A stretch of DNA of 64,000 nt from Algoriphagus terrigena DSM 22685 (GCF_000429445.1 NZ_AUBW01000004.1:248001-312000); one strand, 5' to 3'. Positions 17,040 through 26,279 are shown, numbered from the stretch's first letter. Translations and numbers: made by a program. The notes: generated by a model from the letters alone, not told the origin.

Positions 17040-18536
17040 ATGAACAAAGGATTAATTCTAAGTGGCGCTTTGGCGGTAGGATTGGCTCTGCCAAGCTTTG
17101 CCCAGGCACCAGCGCAAGTGAAGTATGCCAACACGATCACCGTGGAAGATCTGACCAAAAGACTGACCTATCTCGCCTCCGACGAAATGAAAGGCCGCGA
17201 TACCGGTTCGGAAGAGGGGAAGATTGCAGCAAACTACCTTGCCGACTTCTATAAAAGCCTCGGGTTTGCAGCGCCTGTCAATGGCAGTTACCTTCAAGCT
17301 GTTCCTTTGGTAAGCTCCAAATACACGAAAGTCACCCTTCAAGTCGGCAAAGCGAAACTGGTTGAAAACCAAGATTTCGTGTTTGTAGGCGACGGAGATA
17401 TGGCCAAAGCCGCAAAAACCGAATTGGTCTTTTTAGGACTTGTGACCGATGAAAATCTGGCAAAAGTAGATATCAAAGGCAAACTTGTCGGCCTTTGGGC
17501 TGTCGGTGTCCGCAGCAATGATCTGGTCACCAAAGTGATGGACGCAGGTGCTGCCGGCATCGTGATCGTATCGATGGAAGGCCAGGCCAACTTTGACCGG
17601 ATCGCCGGCAGATACAAGACCTTGTCAGACAAAGGCAGAATCGGATTCGATGAGGAAACCAAGCAAAGACCAATCTACATGGTCAGCTCAGATAAGATGG
17701 GCCAGCTTTTTGGAACTCCAGTGGAGACGCTAAAAGAAGCCGCCAAATCAACTCCTGAAACCATCGCTTCGCAAAAAGCTACCTACCAAGTGGTGAAAAC
17801 CAAAACTCCGGTGGAGGCTTACAACGTGATGGGCTATCTCGAAGGAACTGACAAAAAAGACGAAGTAATCGTCATCTCCTCGCACTACGATCATGTGGGC
17901 GTGAGCAGCGAAGGCGAAGTCTTCAACGGTGCAGATGACGATGGCTCCGGCACAGTCTCCGTAACGGAGATTGCTGAGGCATTTGCTTTGGCTGCCAAAG
18001 ATGGCGTCAAACCAAGAAGAAGCATCCTCTTCCTGAATGTGACCGGTGAAGAAAAAGGCCTTTTAGGATCGGAATACTATTCAGAAAACCCGATCTACCC
18101 GCTGGCAAACACCGTGACGAATATCAACATCGACATGGTCGGCCGTATCGACTACGAATACGACAAAGAGGAAAACAAAGACTACGTGTACGTGATCGGC
18201 TCTGAGATGCTTTCTTCTCACCTCAAGAAAATCAACGAATACAACAACATCACTTACACCAACCTGACCTTGGACTACCGCTACGATGCTGCAGACGATC
18301 CGAACAGATTCTACTACCGCTCAGATCACTACAACTTTGCGAAGCACAACATCCCCGTGATCTTCTTCTTCAACGGCGTGCACGACGACTACCACCAGGT
18401 GACTGACACGGTGGACAAGATCGAGTTTCCGCTGATGACCAAGCGGGCGCAGCTGATCTTCCACACCACTTGGGATCTCGCCAACCGCGAGCAAAAACCT
18501 CCTGTGGACGGCAGTAATACAAGAACAGACAGATAA
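17040..18536 (+). CDS. Secreted M28-family zinc peptidase with PA domain
   Basis: Exported aminopeptidase or carboxypeptidase-like enzyme. A signal peptide (MNKGLILSGALAVGLALPSFAQ) precedes a pro-region. A PA (protease-associated) insert spans about residues 130-230, and the M28 catalytic domain follows from about 270. Zinc ligands appear in order: His in SHYDHVGV, Asp in GADDDGSGT, the Glu pair in TGEEKGLLGSEYY, Asp in NINIDMVGR and His in DDYHQVTDT. At 498 residues the length is usual for the secreted Bacteroidota members. It is a single gene with a strong terminator just after it. Confidence 0.93.
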   Translation: MNKGLILSGALAVGLALPSFAQAPAQVKYANTITVEDLTKRLTYLASDEMKGRDTGSEEGKIAANYLADFYKSLGFAAPVNGSYLQAVPLVSSKYTKVTLQVGKAKLVENQDFVFVGDGDMAKAAKTELVFLGLVTDENLAKVDIKGKLVGLWAVGVRSNDLVTKVMDAGAAGIVIVSMEGQANFDRIAGRYKTLSDKGRIGFDEETKQRPIYMVSSDKMGQLFGTPVETLKEAAKSTPETIASQKATYQVVKTKTPVEAYNVMGYLEGTDKKDEVIVISSHYDHVGVSSEGEVFNGADDDGSGTVSVTEIAEAFALAAKDGVKPRRSILFLNVTGEEKGLLGSEYYSENPIYPLANTVTNINIDMVGRIDYEYDKEENKDYVYVIGSEMLSSHLKKINEYNNITYTNLTLDYRYDAADDPNRFYYRSDHYNFAKHNIPVIFFFNGVHDDYHQVTDTVDKIEFPLMTKRAQLIFHTTWDLANREQKPPVDGSNTRTDR

Positions 18537-18540
18537 CAAA

Positions 18541-18572
18541 AAAAGGCTCCCGAATGATTACGGGAGCCTTTT
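18541..18572. terminator. Bidirectional terminator between the M28 peptidase and DEAD-box genes
   Basis: A 12-bp perfect stem (18541-18552 AAAAGGCTCCCG with 18561-18572) has an 8-nt loop. The A and T ends of the stem give a U tract in both directions. It separates the converging genes, ending 1 bp before the helicase stop codon. Confidence 0.88.
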
Positions 18573-19934
18573 CTATTTGCCTTTATTCTTCTGATTCTTC
18601 GTCTTCAGCTGGTTTCTGTTCGGCTTCTTCGTGTGTTTTTTGGCTTTCACTTTTTCTCCTTTGCCAATATTAGCTTTTGGGGGGATCGCCTTTTTCTCAT
18701 GAAATGCCCCTTTGTAATCCGGATTGTCCCGCTGCTTCAGTCGATCGAGTTCTCTCGCGTAGCCTTGCTTTTCTTCAAAAGGAGTCTCAGGGACGTCCAC
18801 CTTGCCAGGAATCGGCAACAGGTCTACCTGCATCCGGATCATATCTTCGATGCATTCAAAGTGATAAATCTCGGCAGGATTGACAAAAGTGATGGCCTTG
18901 CCTTCATTCTCTGCACGGCCGGTTCGACCGATTCGGTGAACATAATCCTCATAGATTAGCGGCACGTCAAAATTGATCACGTGGGAGACCATCGTCACGT
19001 CCAGTCCTCTCGAGGCGACGTCGGTTGCCACCAAGATCCTGACTTCGCCGCCTTTGAAATCCTCCATGGAGTTGATCCGGGTATTTTGGCCCTTGTTGGC
19101 GTGAATTACGCGGATCTCGCCCATGTTCTTTCTTTCCAAAAAGCTAAACACGGACTCGGCATTTTTCCGGCTTCTGGTAAAAATTATCGCGCGGTTGATC
19201 TCTTCATTTTCCAACAAATGAGCTAAAAGATTGATCTTGGTCTTGATGTTGGGCACGTGGTATTTGACCTGAGCAATCGTTTCTGCAGTGGTCGCAGAGG
19301 GAGTGACTTCCACTTTTTCAGGAAACTCCAAAAACTCGGCAGAGAGGGTTTCGACTCGGGCACTGAAGGTTGCGGAGAAAAGCAGGTTTTGTCGTTTGCT
19401 CGGGATGACTTCCAAGATCGACCGGATCTGAGGCATAAAACCCATGTCCATGATCTTGTCCGCCTCATCCAAGACCATAGTCTTGATCTCCTTGGGCAGG
19501 ATATTCCCTTTTCGGTACAAATCCATAAACCTGCCCGGGGTAGAAATGATGATATCTACGCCGGCAGTGATATTCTCAATCTGAGTCTTGGGCCCCAATC
19601 CTCCATATAGGCTGACGATCCTGAGGTCTGTGTTCTGAGCCAATTGCTTGGCAACTTCCTCGATCTGCATCACCAGCTCTCTGGTCGGCGCTAAGATTAA
19701 CGCGCGGGGATGTTGTCCTTGCGCATACTTCACTTTCATCAGGAGTGGCAAAATGTACGCAGCGGTCTTCCCGGTCCCGGTTTGTGCTACACCGAGCACG
19801 TCGTGTCCGGCCAAAGCCAGAGGAATGGCTTTCTGCTGAATCGGTGTCGGAACGGTATAGCCCGCAGAAGCCACCGCATCCAGCAATTGCTTGTTTAGCT
19901 TAAAAGCATCAAAACCTAAGGCCTCATCACTCAT
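18573..19934 (-). CDS. DEAD-box RNA helicase (RhlE/CshA-like)
   Basis: ATP-dependent RNA helicase acting in ribosome assembly or RNA turnover. The 453-residue protein has the Q motif (GFDAFKLNKQLLDAV...TPIQQKAIP), motif I AQTGTGKT, Ia PTRELVMQ, II DEAD followed by KIMDMGF, III SAT, V ATDVASRGLD and VI HRIGRTGR. A lysine-rich tail (about residues 400-453, ending KTKNQKNKGK) is likely to add nonspecific RNA binding. The paralogue name cannot be fixed by eye. It is divergent from pyrC with a 47-bp shared promoter region. Confidence 0.95.
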   Translation of the reverse strand: MSDEALGFDAFKLNKQLLDAVASAGYTVPTPIQQKAIPLALAGHDVLGVAQTGTGKTAAYILPLLMKVKYAQGQHPRALILAPTRELVMQIEEVAKQLAQNTDLRIVSLYGGLGPKTQIENITAGVDIIISTPGRFMDLYRKGNILPKEIKTMVLDEADKIMDMGFMPQIRSILEVIPSKRQNLLFSATFSARVETLSAEFLEFPEKVEVTPSATTAETIAQVKYHVPNIKTKINLLAHLLENEEINRAIIFTRSRKNAESVFSFLERKNMGEIRVIHANKGQNTRINSMEDFKGGEVRILVATDVASRGLDVTMVSHVINFDVPLIYEDYVHRIGRTGRAENEGKAITFVNPAEIYHFECIEDMIRMQVDLLPIPGKVDVPETPFEEKQGYARELDRLKQRDNPDYKGAFHEKKAIPPKANIGKGEKVKAKKHTKKPNRNQLKTKNQKNKGK

Positions 19935-19981
19935 GATTGTTATTTTTGGAGAGAAATCTGTAATCGAAAAAGAAAGAAACG

Positions 19982-21325
19982 ATGAAAAGTATCCTGATCA
20001 CCGGCGCAAATATAGTCAATGAAGGCCGGATTAGCCCGGGCGATGTTTTGGTCAGGGATGGCCGGATTGCAAAGATCGGAGCAGACCTGAGCAGCGAATC
20101 TGCTGACATCCACATTGATGGACGGGGCAAACACCTTTTCCCAGGCGTGATCGATGATCAGGTACACTTCCGCGAGCCCGGCCTGACACATAAAGCTGAG
20201 ATCTATACGGAGGCCAAAGCCGGAGTTGCCGGTGGGACGACTACCTTCATGGAGATGCCCAACACGGTGCCGCAGTCGGTGACGATCGATCTCTTGGAGC
20301 AAAAATACACCCGCGCATCCGAAGTGTCACTTGCTAATTATTCATTCTTCTTTGGCGCCACCAATGACAATCTCGAAGAAATTTTGAAAGTGGACGCCGA
20401 AAACGTCTGTGGAGTAAAGATCTTTCAAGGCTCCTCGACCGGCAATATGCTGGTGGACAATCCAGAGGTTTTGGAGCAGATCTTCAAGGAATGCAAAACG
20501 CTCATCGCCATCCACAGCGAAAATGACAACATCATTAAGGCCAACCTCGAAGAGTTCAAAGCGATCTACGGCGAGGACATCCCGGTTAAATTCCACCCAA
20601 AAATCCGATCGGAAGAGGCTTGCTACGATGCCTCCAGCCGTGCGGTAGCCATGGCCAAAAAGTACGGAACCAAGCTTCATATCCTCCACATCAGCACTGC
20701 CAAGGAACTGGAGCTTTTTGACAATTCCATTCCTCTGGAAGAAAAACGCGTAACAGCAGAAGCCTGCATCCACCACATGTGGTTTTCGGAGGAGGACTAC
20801 ACCACCAAAGGCAATCTGATCAAATGGAATCCCGCTGTCAAAACGGCAAATGACCGGGATCAAATCTTTCAGGCCATGCTCGACGACCGGATCGACGTGA
20901 TTGCAACGGATCACGCGCCTCATACCTTGGAGGAGAAATCCCTTTCGTACTTGAAAGCTCCTTCCGGCGGCCCCTTGAATCAACACAGCTTGGTAGCGAT
21001 GCTGGATTTCTATCAAAAAGGAAAAATCAGCCTGGAGAAAATCGCCCAGAAAATGGCTCATAATCTGGCCGTCCTTTTTCAAATCCGTGAAAGAGGCTAC
21101 ATCCGCGAAAACTATTTTGCGGACTTAGTGCTCGTAGATCTCGATTCTCCCTGGACCGTTTCGAAGGAAAACATCCTCTCGAAATGCGGTTGGTCACCCT
21201 TCGAGGGGCACACTTTCCGCTCCAAAGTCACCCACACGATCGTTTCCGGACATCTGGTGTACGAAGAGGGCGAGTTTCACGAGGAAAAGAAAGGGGAAAG
21301 AATCACTTTTTCGAGAAATAATTGA
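19982..21325 (+). CDS. pyrC: Dihydroorotase
   Basis: Zinc amidohydrolase that closes carbamoyl-aspartate to dihydroorotate in pyrimidine synthesis. The 447-residue protein has the substrate segment DDQVHFREPGLTHK (58-71), the lysine expected to be carboxylated (K146 in VKIFQGSSTG), metal histidines in AIHSEN (H178) and LHILHIS, and the catalytic Asp in IATDHAPH. The usual HxH metal motif reads Q60-V-H62 here, so the first histidine is replaced. I recall the same DDQVHFREPG wording in other Bacteroidota dihydroorotases, so this is probably a lineage form and not damage. Confidence 0.93.
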   Translation: MKSILITGANIVNEGRISPGDVLVRDGRIAKIGADLSSESADIHIDGRGKHLFPGVIDDQVHFREPGLTHKAEIYTEAKAGVAGGTTTFMEMPNTVPQSVTIDLLEQKYTRASEVSLANYSFFFGATNDNLEEILKVDAENVCGVKIFQGSSTGNMLVDNPEVLEQIFKECKTLIAIHSENDNIIKANLEEFKAIYGEDIPVKFHPKIRSEEACYDASSRAVAMAKKYGTKLHILHISTAKELELFDNSIPLEEKRVTAEACIHHMWFSEEDYTTKGNLIKWNPAVKTANDRDQIFQAMLDDRIDVIATDHAPHTLEEKSLSYLKAPSGGPLNQHSLVAMLDFYQKGKISLEKIAQKMAHNLAVLFQIRERGYIRENYFADLVLVDLDSPWTVSKENILSKCGWSPFEGHTFRSKVTHTIVSGHLVYEEGEFHEEKKGERITFSRNN

Positions 21326-21333
21326 AACTGGTA

Positions 21334-21364
21334 TTGCGCCAAGTAGTCATAATTATTACTTTTG
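21334..21364 (+). promoter_or_regulatory. Promoter of tRNA-His
   Basis: TTG (21334-21336), a 20-bp spacer and TACTTTTG (21357-21364) match the phylum consensus. It lies just after the pyrC stop and about 38 bp before the tRNA. Confidence 0.7.
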
Positions 21365-21402
21365 CAGACCATTTGAGAATAACCTTTTCAAATAGTCCAC
21401 AC

Positions 21403-21477
21403 GGTGATTGTAGCTCAGCTGGTTAGAGCGCTGGTTTGTGGATCCAGAGGTCGCCGGTTCGAACCCGGTCTTTCACC
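21403..21477 (+). tRNA. tRNA-His (anticodon GTG)
   Basis: The cloverleaf reads by eye: G-1 at 21403 pairs with discriminator C at 21477, the mark of tRNA-His. The D-arm is GCTC...GAGC, the anticodon loop TTGTGGA gives GTG, and the T-arm is GCCGG-TTCGAAC-CCGGT. The 3' CCA is not encoded. By my fold there are U-U mismatches at acceptor pairs 5-68 and 6-67 and at pair 31-39. All other tRNA features are intact, and it has its own promoter and terminator. Confidence 0.93.
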
Positions 21478-21479
21478 CA

Positions 21480-21504
21480 AACCCCTCTTATAGAGGGGTT
21501 TTTG
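21480..21504 (+). terminator. Rho-independent terminator after tRNA-His
   Basis: A 9-bp stem (21480-21488 AACCCCTCT with 21492-21500) has a 3-nt loop and is followed by TTTT. Confidence 0.92.
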
Positions 21505-21569
21505 CTTTTTATACTAGGTGCAAGTTGGCACAGCATTTGACAAAACAGAAAAAACTAAACCACACTCAG

Positions 21570-21710
21570 ATGTTTACTTTGTACAAATCCTCCCCCAAAT
21601 TCCCGGTGGTGAAGCCCGTAAATATCCGGCTCGTCCACAATTATTTCGTGAAATTTGAAGAATCGCTCAGGATTTTTGAAGAAATCCAGCGGGAAGCGAT
21701 TCACTCCTGA
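21570..21710 (+). CDS. Possible 46-residue protein of unknown function
   Basis: A short frame from ATG 21570 encodes a basic N-terminal half (MFTLYKSSPKFPVVKPVNIR) and an amphipathic helix rich in Glu, Phe and Ile (FVKFEESLRIFEEIQREAI). A strong GAAA-loop terminator begins 23 bp after the stop and has no other gene to serve, which supports expression of this stretch as a separate transcript. Against it: no clear ribosome-binding site, and no family I recognise. The longer frame starting at 21438 runs through the tRNA and is not credible. Confidence 0.4.
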   Translation: MFTLYKSSPKFPVVKPVNIRLVHNYFVKFEESLRIFEEIQREAIHS

Positions 21711-21732
21711 AACATTTTACTTCTGCATTAGG

Positions 21733-21764
21733 AAAGGTTATGGAAACATAACCTTTTATTTTTT
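21733..21764 (+). terminator. Rho-independent terminator with GAAA tetraloop
   Basis: A 10-bp perfect stem (21733-21742 AAAGGTTATG with 21747-21756), loop GAAA, then TATTTTTT. It lies between the 46-residue frame and the glycogen cluster. Confidence 0.9.
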
Positions 21765-21824
21765 CCGCATAATTTTTCTTATCGATGCAAAGCTCTATTT
21801 TTAAATTCTTACAATTTTTCCCCT

Positions 21825-23741
21825 ATGAGTTATATCCACTTTGATAAAACCCAATTAATCAATCTGAATTACTCTCTTGAGAGGGAGACAATTCGGACGA
21901 ATCGGTCAGGTGCCTACACCAGTACTACTATTATCGGATGTAACACACGAAAGTACCACGGCCTCCTCGTCGTGCCGCAGCCGCAGATCGATTCGCAAAA
22001 CCACGTCATGCTGTCTACCGTCCATGAGACGGTCATCCAGCACGGCGCGAGCTTTAACCTCGGCATCAGCAAGTTTCCGGGCAACTACTCTCCCAGAGGG
22101 CACAAGTATTTGGAGGATTTCGACTCGGAGCCGATTCCAAAACTGACCTATCGCGTCGGAGGGGTCGTGCTGCAGAAAGAGCTGATCCTCGACACCAACC
22201 GCGACAGAGTGATGCTCCGGTACACCCTGTTGGAGGCCAATTCCAAAACTAAAGTCCGGATCCAGCCATTCCTTGCTTTCAGAGGCTATCACAGTCTGAT
22301 AAAAGAAAACGACCGGATCGACAAGAATTTTGCGAAAGCGCCAAATGGCGTGAGTTTCAAGCTGTACCCACAATATGACCCGCTGTTTCTCCAGCTCTCC
22401 AAAAAGGGTGAGTTCATCTCTAAGCCCGAATGGTATCACAATATTGAGTACATCCAGGAACGTGAACGGGGCTACGATTACCAAGAAGACCTTTTTGTAC
22501 CGGGCTACTTTGAATTTGACATAGAAAAAGGCGAGTCTGTCATATTTTCAGCAGGTCTGACAGAAGCGGATCCTTCGACCCGCCAAAATGCCTTTGACAA
22601 AGAAATTTCCAGAAGAATCCCCAGAAATAATTTTGAAAACTGCCTGAGAAACTCCGCAGGACAGTTTATCCGCCGTCGGGATGGAGACACCCGGATCATC
22701 GCCGGATATCCTTGGTTTGGCTGGTGGGGAAGAGATACCTTTCTTGCGGCACCGGGACTGACGCTGTCGGGAGGCGACACGGCGACTTTTCTGGAGATCA
22801 TGGATACTATGGCCAGAGACCTGCAGGGACCACTTTTCCCAAACATCGGCAGCGGCGACTTCACTAACATGACCTCAATAGACGCTCCGCTTTGGTTCTT
22901 TTGGACCTTGCAGCAATACATCGTCTACACAGGTGACAAGAAAACCATTCAAGACCGCTATCTGGAAAAGCTCCGCGGGATCATCGAGGGGTACAAGCGA
23001 GGAACTGACTACAATATTCACATGCAGGCGGACGGTCTGATCTGGGGAGGCCGTCCAGATGTCGCCCTGACCTGGATGGATGCAATCACTTCGGACGGCC
23101 CCGTGACTCCACGTATCGGCTGCCCGGTAGAGATTCAGGCACTTTGGTACAATGCGCTGTGCTTCTTCCATGAACTGACGGGAGAGGGGGCTTATGCTGC
23201 CTTAGCTTCACAAGTGAAAGAGTCGTTTGACCGGGAGTTTTGGTGCGAGGACGAAGGCTATCTGGCGGACGTCGTCAACGGGGAGGAAAAAGACTGGTCA
23301 ATCCGACCTAACATGCTCTTTGCGACCTCACTTCCTTACATGATGCTAAGTGAGGAGAAAAACGACAAAATCCTGGAGATCGTCAAATCGAAACTATTGA
23401 CCACACGAGGACTTCGGTCGCTTTCTCCAGACGACCCGGGATACAAAGGCTATTATTTTGGAAATCAAAACAGCAGAGATCAAGCGTATCACAACGGCAC
23501 AGTTTGGGCCTGGCTTCTGGGCCATTTTGCCGAAGGCTATCTAAAGCTGCATGGAAAAGCCTCCAAAAACTTCGTCCAGAAAATAATCAAAGGTTTTGAC
23601 GATGTCATGACTCAATATGGTGTAGGAACGGTGGCAGAGATATACGACGGCGATCCTCCTCACCGACCCAAGGGCTCCATTTCCCAAGCTTGGAGCGTAG
23701 CAGAACTGCTCAGAATGATGGACTTAGTCAACAGGATATAA
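21825..23741 (+). CDS. Glycogen debranching enzyme (amylo-alpha-1,6-glucosidase type)
   Basis: Hydrolyses alpha-1,6 branches of glycogen. The 638-residue cytoplasmic protein has an N-terminal beta-sandwich domain (GDE_N, about 15-240, RSGAYTSTTIIGCNTRKYHGL) and a C-terminal (alpha/alpha)6-barrel (GDE_C, about 275-635) with GYPWFGWWGRDTFLAAPGL and VEIQALWYNALCFFHEL. No signal peptide. It is the first gene of a three-gene unit with a glycosyltransferase 12 bp downstream and a GH57 enzyme after that. This trio is a known glycogen-metabolism arrangement in Bacteroidota. Confidence 0.93.
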   Translation: MSYIHFDKTQLINLNYSLERETIRTNRSGAYTSTTIIGCNTRKYHGLLVVPQPQIDSQNHVMLSTVHETVIQHGASFNLGISKFPGNYSPRGHKYLEDFDSEPIPKLTYRVGGVVLQKELILDTNRDRVMLRYTLLEANSKTKVRIQPFLAFRGYHSLIKENDRIDKNFAKAPNGVSFKLYPQYDPLFLQLSKKGEFISKPEWYHNIEYIQERERGYDYQEDLFVPGYFEFDIEKGESVIFSAGLTEADPSTRQNAFDKEISRRIPRNNFENCLRNSAGQFIRRRDGDTRIIAGYPWFGWWGRDTFLAAPGLTLSGGDTATFLEIMDTMARDLQGPLFPNIGSGDFTNMTSIDAPLWFFWTLQQYIVYTGDKKTIQDRYLEKLRGIIEGYKRGTDYNIHMQADGLIWGGRPDVALTWMDAITSDGPVTPRIGCPVEIQALWYNALCFFHELTGEGAYAALASQVKESFDREFWCEDEGYLADVVNGEEKDWSIRPNMLFATSLPYMMLSEEKNDKILEIVKSKLLTTRGLRSLSPDDPGYKGYYFGNQNSRDQAYHNGTVWAWLLGHFAEGYLKLHGKASKNFVQKIIKGFDDVMTQYGVGTVAEIYDGDPPHRPKGSISQAWSVAELLRMMDLVNRI

Positions 23742-23753
23742 AATGACTTTTTT

Positions 23754-25043
23754 ATGAAAGTGTTAATGTTTGGGTGGGAATTCCCGCCGCATATTTCCGG
23801 GGGACTAGGCACAGCCTGCTATGGTTTGGTCAAAGGAATGAACCACCATAACCAGGAGGTCATCTTTGTGGTGCCCAAACTTTGGGGTGATGAGGAGCCT
23901 TTGGCCGACTTCGTCAATGCAAGTGACGTCAGGATAGACTATCGGGAAAAACGCTTTAAGAAATTCTGGAAAAACCTTACCTATCTAGAAGTCAGCAGCT
24001 TTCTGGTGCCCTACTTAGGCCCTGAAGAATTCAAGAAATTCACCGACTATGCCATCCATGACCGTACGGACGTGGACGAGAGTATCTTTTCCAACAAGTT
24101 TGAATTCAGTGGCAAATACGGCAAAAATCTCATGGAGGAAGTCTCGCGGTATGCCTTGGTCGCCGCTCAGATCGCCCGGGACAAAAACAGCTTCGACATC
24201 ATCCATGCGCACGACTGGCTGGCATTCCCTGCTGGCATTGCAGCCAAAGAAATCAGTGGAAAACCACTCGTAGTCCACGTCCACGCGACTGAGTTTGACC
24301 GGTCTGGCGAGACCGTCAATCAACCGGTCTATGACATCGAGCGTGCGGGAATGCATGCGGCCGACCATATCGTGGCAGTAAGCCAGCTGACCAAAAACAT
24401 CATCATCCGGAAATACGGGATTCCCGCCAGTAAAGTCACCGTACTTCACAATGCAGTGCTCGACGCCAGCATCATCAAGTCAGCATACGAGAAGAAAGTA
24501 CCTGAGAAAATCGTCACTTTCCTGGGAAGGATCACCTTCCAAAAAGGCCCTGAATACTTCGTCGAAGCCGCAAAAAAAGTGATTGATCGCGATCCGAATG
24601 TCCGGTTTGTCATGGCTGGCTCGGGCGATCTTCTCAACAGGATGATTGATCGGGTCGCGGAACTGCGCATGGCCACACGATTTCACTTCACGGGATTTCT
24701 CAAAGGAGACGATGTGGATCACATGTATGCGATCTCTGACGTGTACGTGATGCCATCCGTGTCGGAGCCTTTCGGCATTGCACCTCTGGAGGCAGTGAGG
24801 CATAATACTCCAGTGATCATCTCCAAGCAATCAGGCGTCGCCGAAGTGCTGAGAAATGCCATCAAGGTGGATTTCTGGGATGTCGATTCGATGGCAGATG
24901 CGATTTTTGCGCTGCTTCATTACGATGGGATCTCCCGAATGTTCAAAGAGCTGGGAAGCGAGGAACTCAAAAAATTAAAGTGGGAGCATGTCGCTGCCAA
25001 GCTTGTAACTGTTTATGAAAAAACTTTAGCCGAACGATCATGA
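23754..25043 (+). CDS. Glycosyltransferase (GT4/GT5, glycogen synthase-like)
   Basis: The 429-residue GT-B enzyme is probably involved in building alpha-glucan. The N-terminal domain opens with FGWEFPPHISGGLGTACYGL, the nucleotide-sugar motif of glycogen synthases. HAHDWLAFPAG and VHVHATEFDRSGE follow, and the C-terminal domain carries FLGRITFQKGPEYF and the EPFGIAPLEAV donor-binding motif with its two conserved glutamates. Whether the donor is UDP- or ADP-glucose cannot be told. The stop overlaps the next start by 4 bp (ATGA), so it is coupled to the GH57 gene. Confidence 0.9.
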   Translation: MKVLMFGWEFPPHISGGLGTACYGLVKGMNHHNQEVIFVVPKLWGDEEPLADFVNASDVRIDYREKRFKKFWKNLTYLEVSSFLVPYLGPEEFKKFTDYAIHDRTDVDESIFSNKFEFSGKYGKNLMEEVSRYALVAAQIARDKNSFDIIHAHDWLAFPAGIAAKEISGKPLVVHVHATEFDRSGETVNQPVYDIERAGMHAADHIVAVSQLTKNIIIRKYGIPASKVTVLHNAVLDASIIKSAYEKKVPEKIVTFLGRITFQKGPEYFVEAAKKVIDRDPNVRFVMAGSGDLLNRMIDRVAELRMATRFHFTGFLKGDDVDHMYAISDVYVMPSVSEPFGIAPLEAVRHNTPVIISKQSGVAEVLRNAIKVDFWDVDSMADAIFALLHYDGISRMFKELGSEELKKLKWEHVAAKLVTVYEKTLAERS

Positions 25044-26245
25044 GAACCATCTGCTTTTACTTTCAGGTGCATCAGCCTTTTCGATTGAAACCGTACCGAT
25101 TTTTTGATATTGGAGAAGACCACCACTATTGGGATGATTTCTTAAATCGAAATGTGATCCGCAAAGTAGCCCAGAAGTGCTATTTGCCTATGAATGCCCT
25201 CCTGCTGGATCTCATCCATCAGTACAATGGCAAATTCAAAGTTGCCTTTTCGCTCTCCGGCACCTTTCTAGATCAGATGGAAGCTTATGCTCCGGATGTG
25301 CTCGAAAGCTTCCAAAAGCTCGTCGCGACCGGCCAGGTAGAATTGCTCAATGAGACCTACACCCACTCGCTGGCGGCGCTGAAGAGCAAGGAGGAATTTC
25401 ACGCGCTGGTGAAAAAGCACCAAGACCGCATCAAAGAACTCTTCAATGGCTATACCCCAAAAGTCTTTCGAAACACCGAATTGATCTACTCCGATCAGAT
25501 CGGCGCAATGGTGGCCGAACTCGGATATGAGGCAGTGTTGACCGAAGGGGCAAAACACGTTTTGGGTTGGAAAAGCCCGAACTACGTCTACTCCAACGCC
25601 ATCGAACCGAAGCTGAAAGTTTTGCTCAAAAACTTCCTGCTATCCGATGACATCGCCTTCCGGTTTAGCAATAAGACTTGGGCTGACTATCCGCTGACGA
25701 CTGAGAAGTTCGTAAAGTGGATCAATGCCATTCCCAAGGAAGAGCAAGTCCTGAATCTGTTTATGGATTATGAAACCTTCGGGGAGCACCAATGGGCAGA
25801 GACCGGGATTTTCGAATTTATGCGACACCTTCCGGATGCGGTTCTAAATCATTCCAACTTCGGCTTTTCTACGCCATCAGAAGTAGCTGCAAATGCGGCG
25901 GCAGTGAGCAAGATCCACGTGCCGGTGCCGATATCCTGGGCTGATGAAGAGCGGGATTTGACCGCCTGGCTGGGAAATGACATGCAAGATGAAGCTTTTG
26001 ACCGATTGTATGAACTGGAAAAACTCGTCAAAGACCTGGATGATCCGGAAATCAAACGTGACTGGGGTTACCTCCAGACCTCGGATCACTTCTACTACAT
26101 GTGTACCAAGTTCTTCTCTGACGGATCTGTTCACGAATACTTCAGCCCGTACGACACGCCTTACGATGCATTCATCAATTTCATGAATGTACTCAGCGAC
26201 TTCATGCTCCGGGTAAAGCAAAAAAAATCAGAACTCCAGAGCTGA
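25040..26245 (+). CDS. GH57 family alpha-amylase/glucanotransferase
   Basis: Intracellular retaining enzyme acting on alpha-1,4-glucans. The 401-residue protein has GH57 hallmarks: the N-terminal FYFQVHQPFRL (motif 1, HQP), the nucleophile glutamate in FRNTELIYSD (about residue 147), and the acid/base aspartate region MDYETFGEHQW (about 235). The catalytic barrel is complete and the chain lacks the long C-terminal extension of 4-alpha-glucanotransferases. It is the last gene of the glycogen unit, followed by a very strong terminator. Confidence 0.93.
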   Translation: MRTICFYFQVHQPFRLKPYRFFDIGEDHHYWDDFLNRNVIRKVAQKCYLPMNALLLDLIHQYNGKFKVAFSLSGTFLDQMEAYAPDVLESFQKLVATGQVELLNETYTHSLAALKSKEEFHALVKKHQDRIKELFNGYTPKVFRNTELIYSDQIGAMVAELGYEAVLTEGAKHVLGWKSPNYVYSNAIEPKLKVLLKNFLLSDDIAFRFSNKTWADYPLTTEKFVKWINAIPKEEQVLNLFMDYETFGEHQWAETGIFEFMRHLPDAVLNHSNFGFSTPSEVAANAAAVSKIHVPVPISWADEERDLTAWLGNDMQDEAFDRLYELEKLVKDLDDPEIKRDWGYLQTSDHFYYMCTKFFSDGSVHEYFSPYDTPYDAFINFMNVLSDFMLRVKQKKSELQS

Positions 26246-26279
26246 AAAACAGCTGTGTGGATGGCTTTTGAAGCTGAAA

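Noticed and set aside
21438-21710. A 90-codon frame starting in tRNA-His
   Set aside because: The first 44 codons read through the tRNA and its terminator. Only the part from ATG 21570 is kept, at low confidence.
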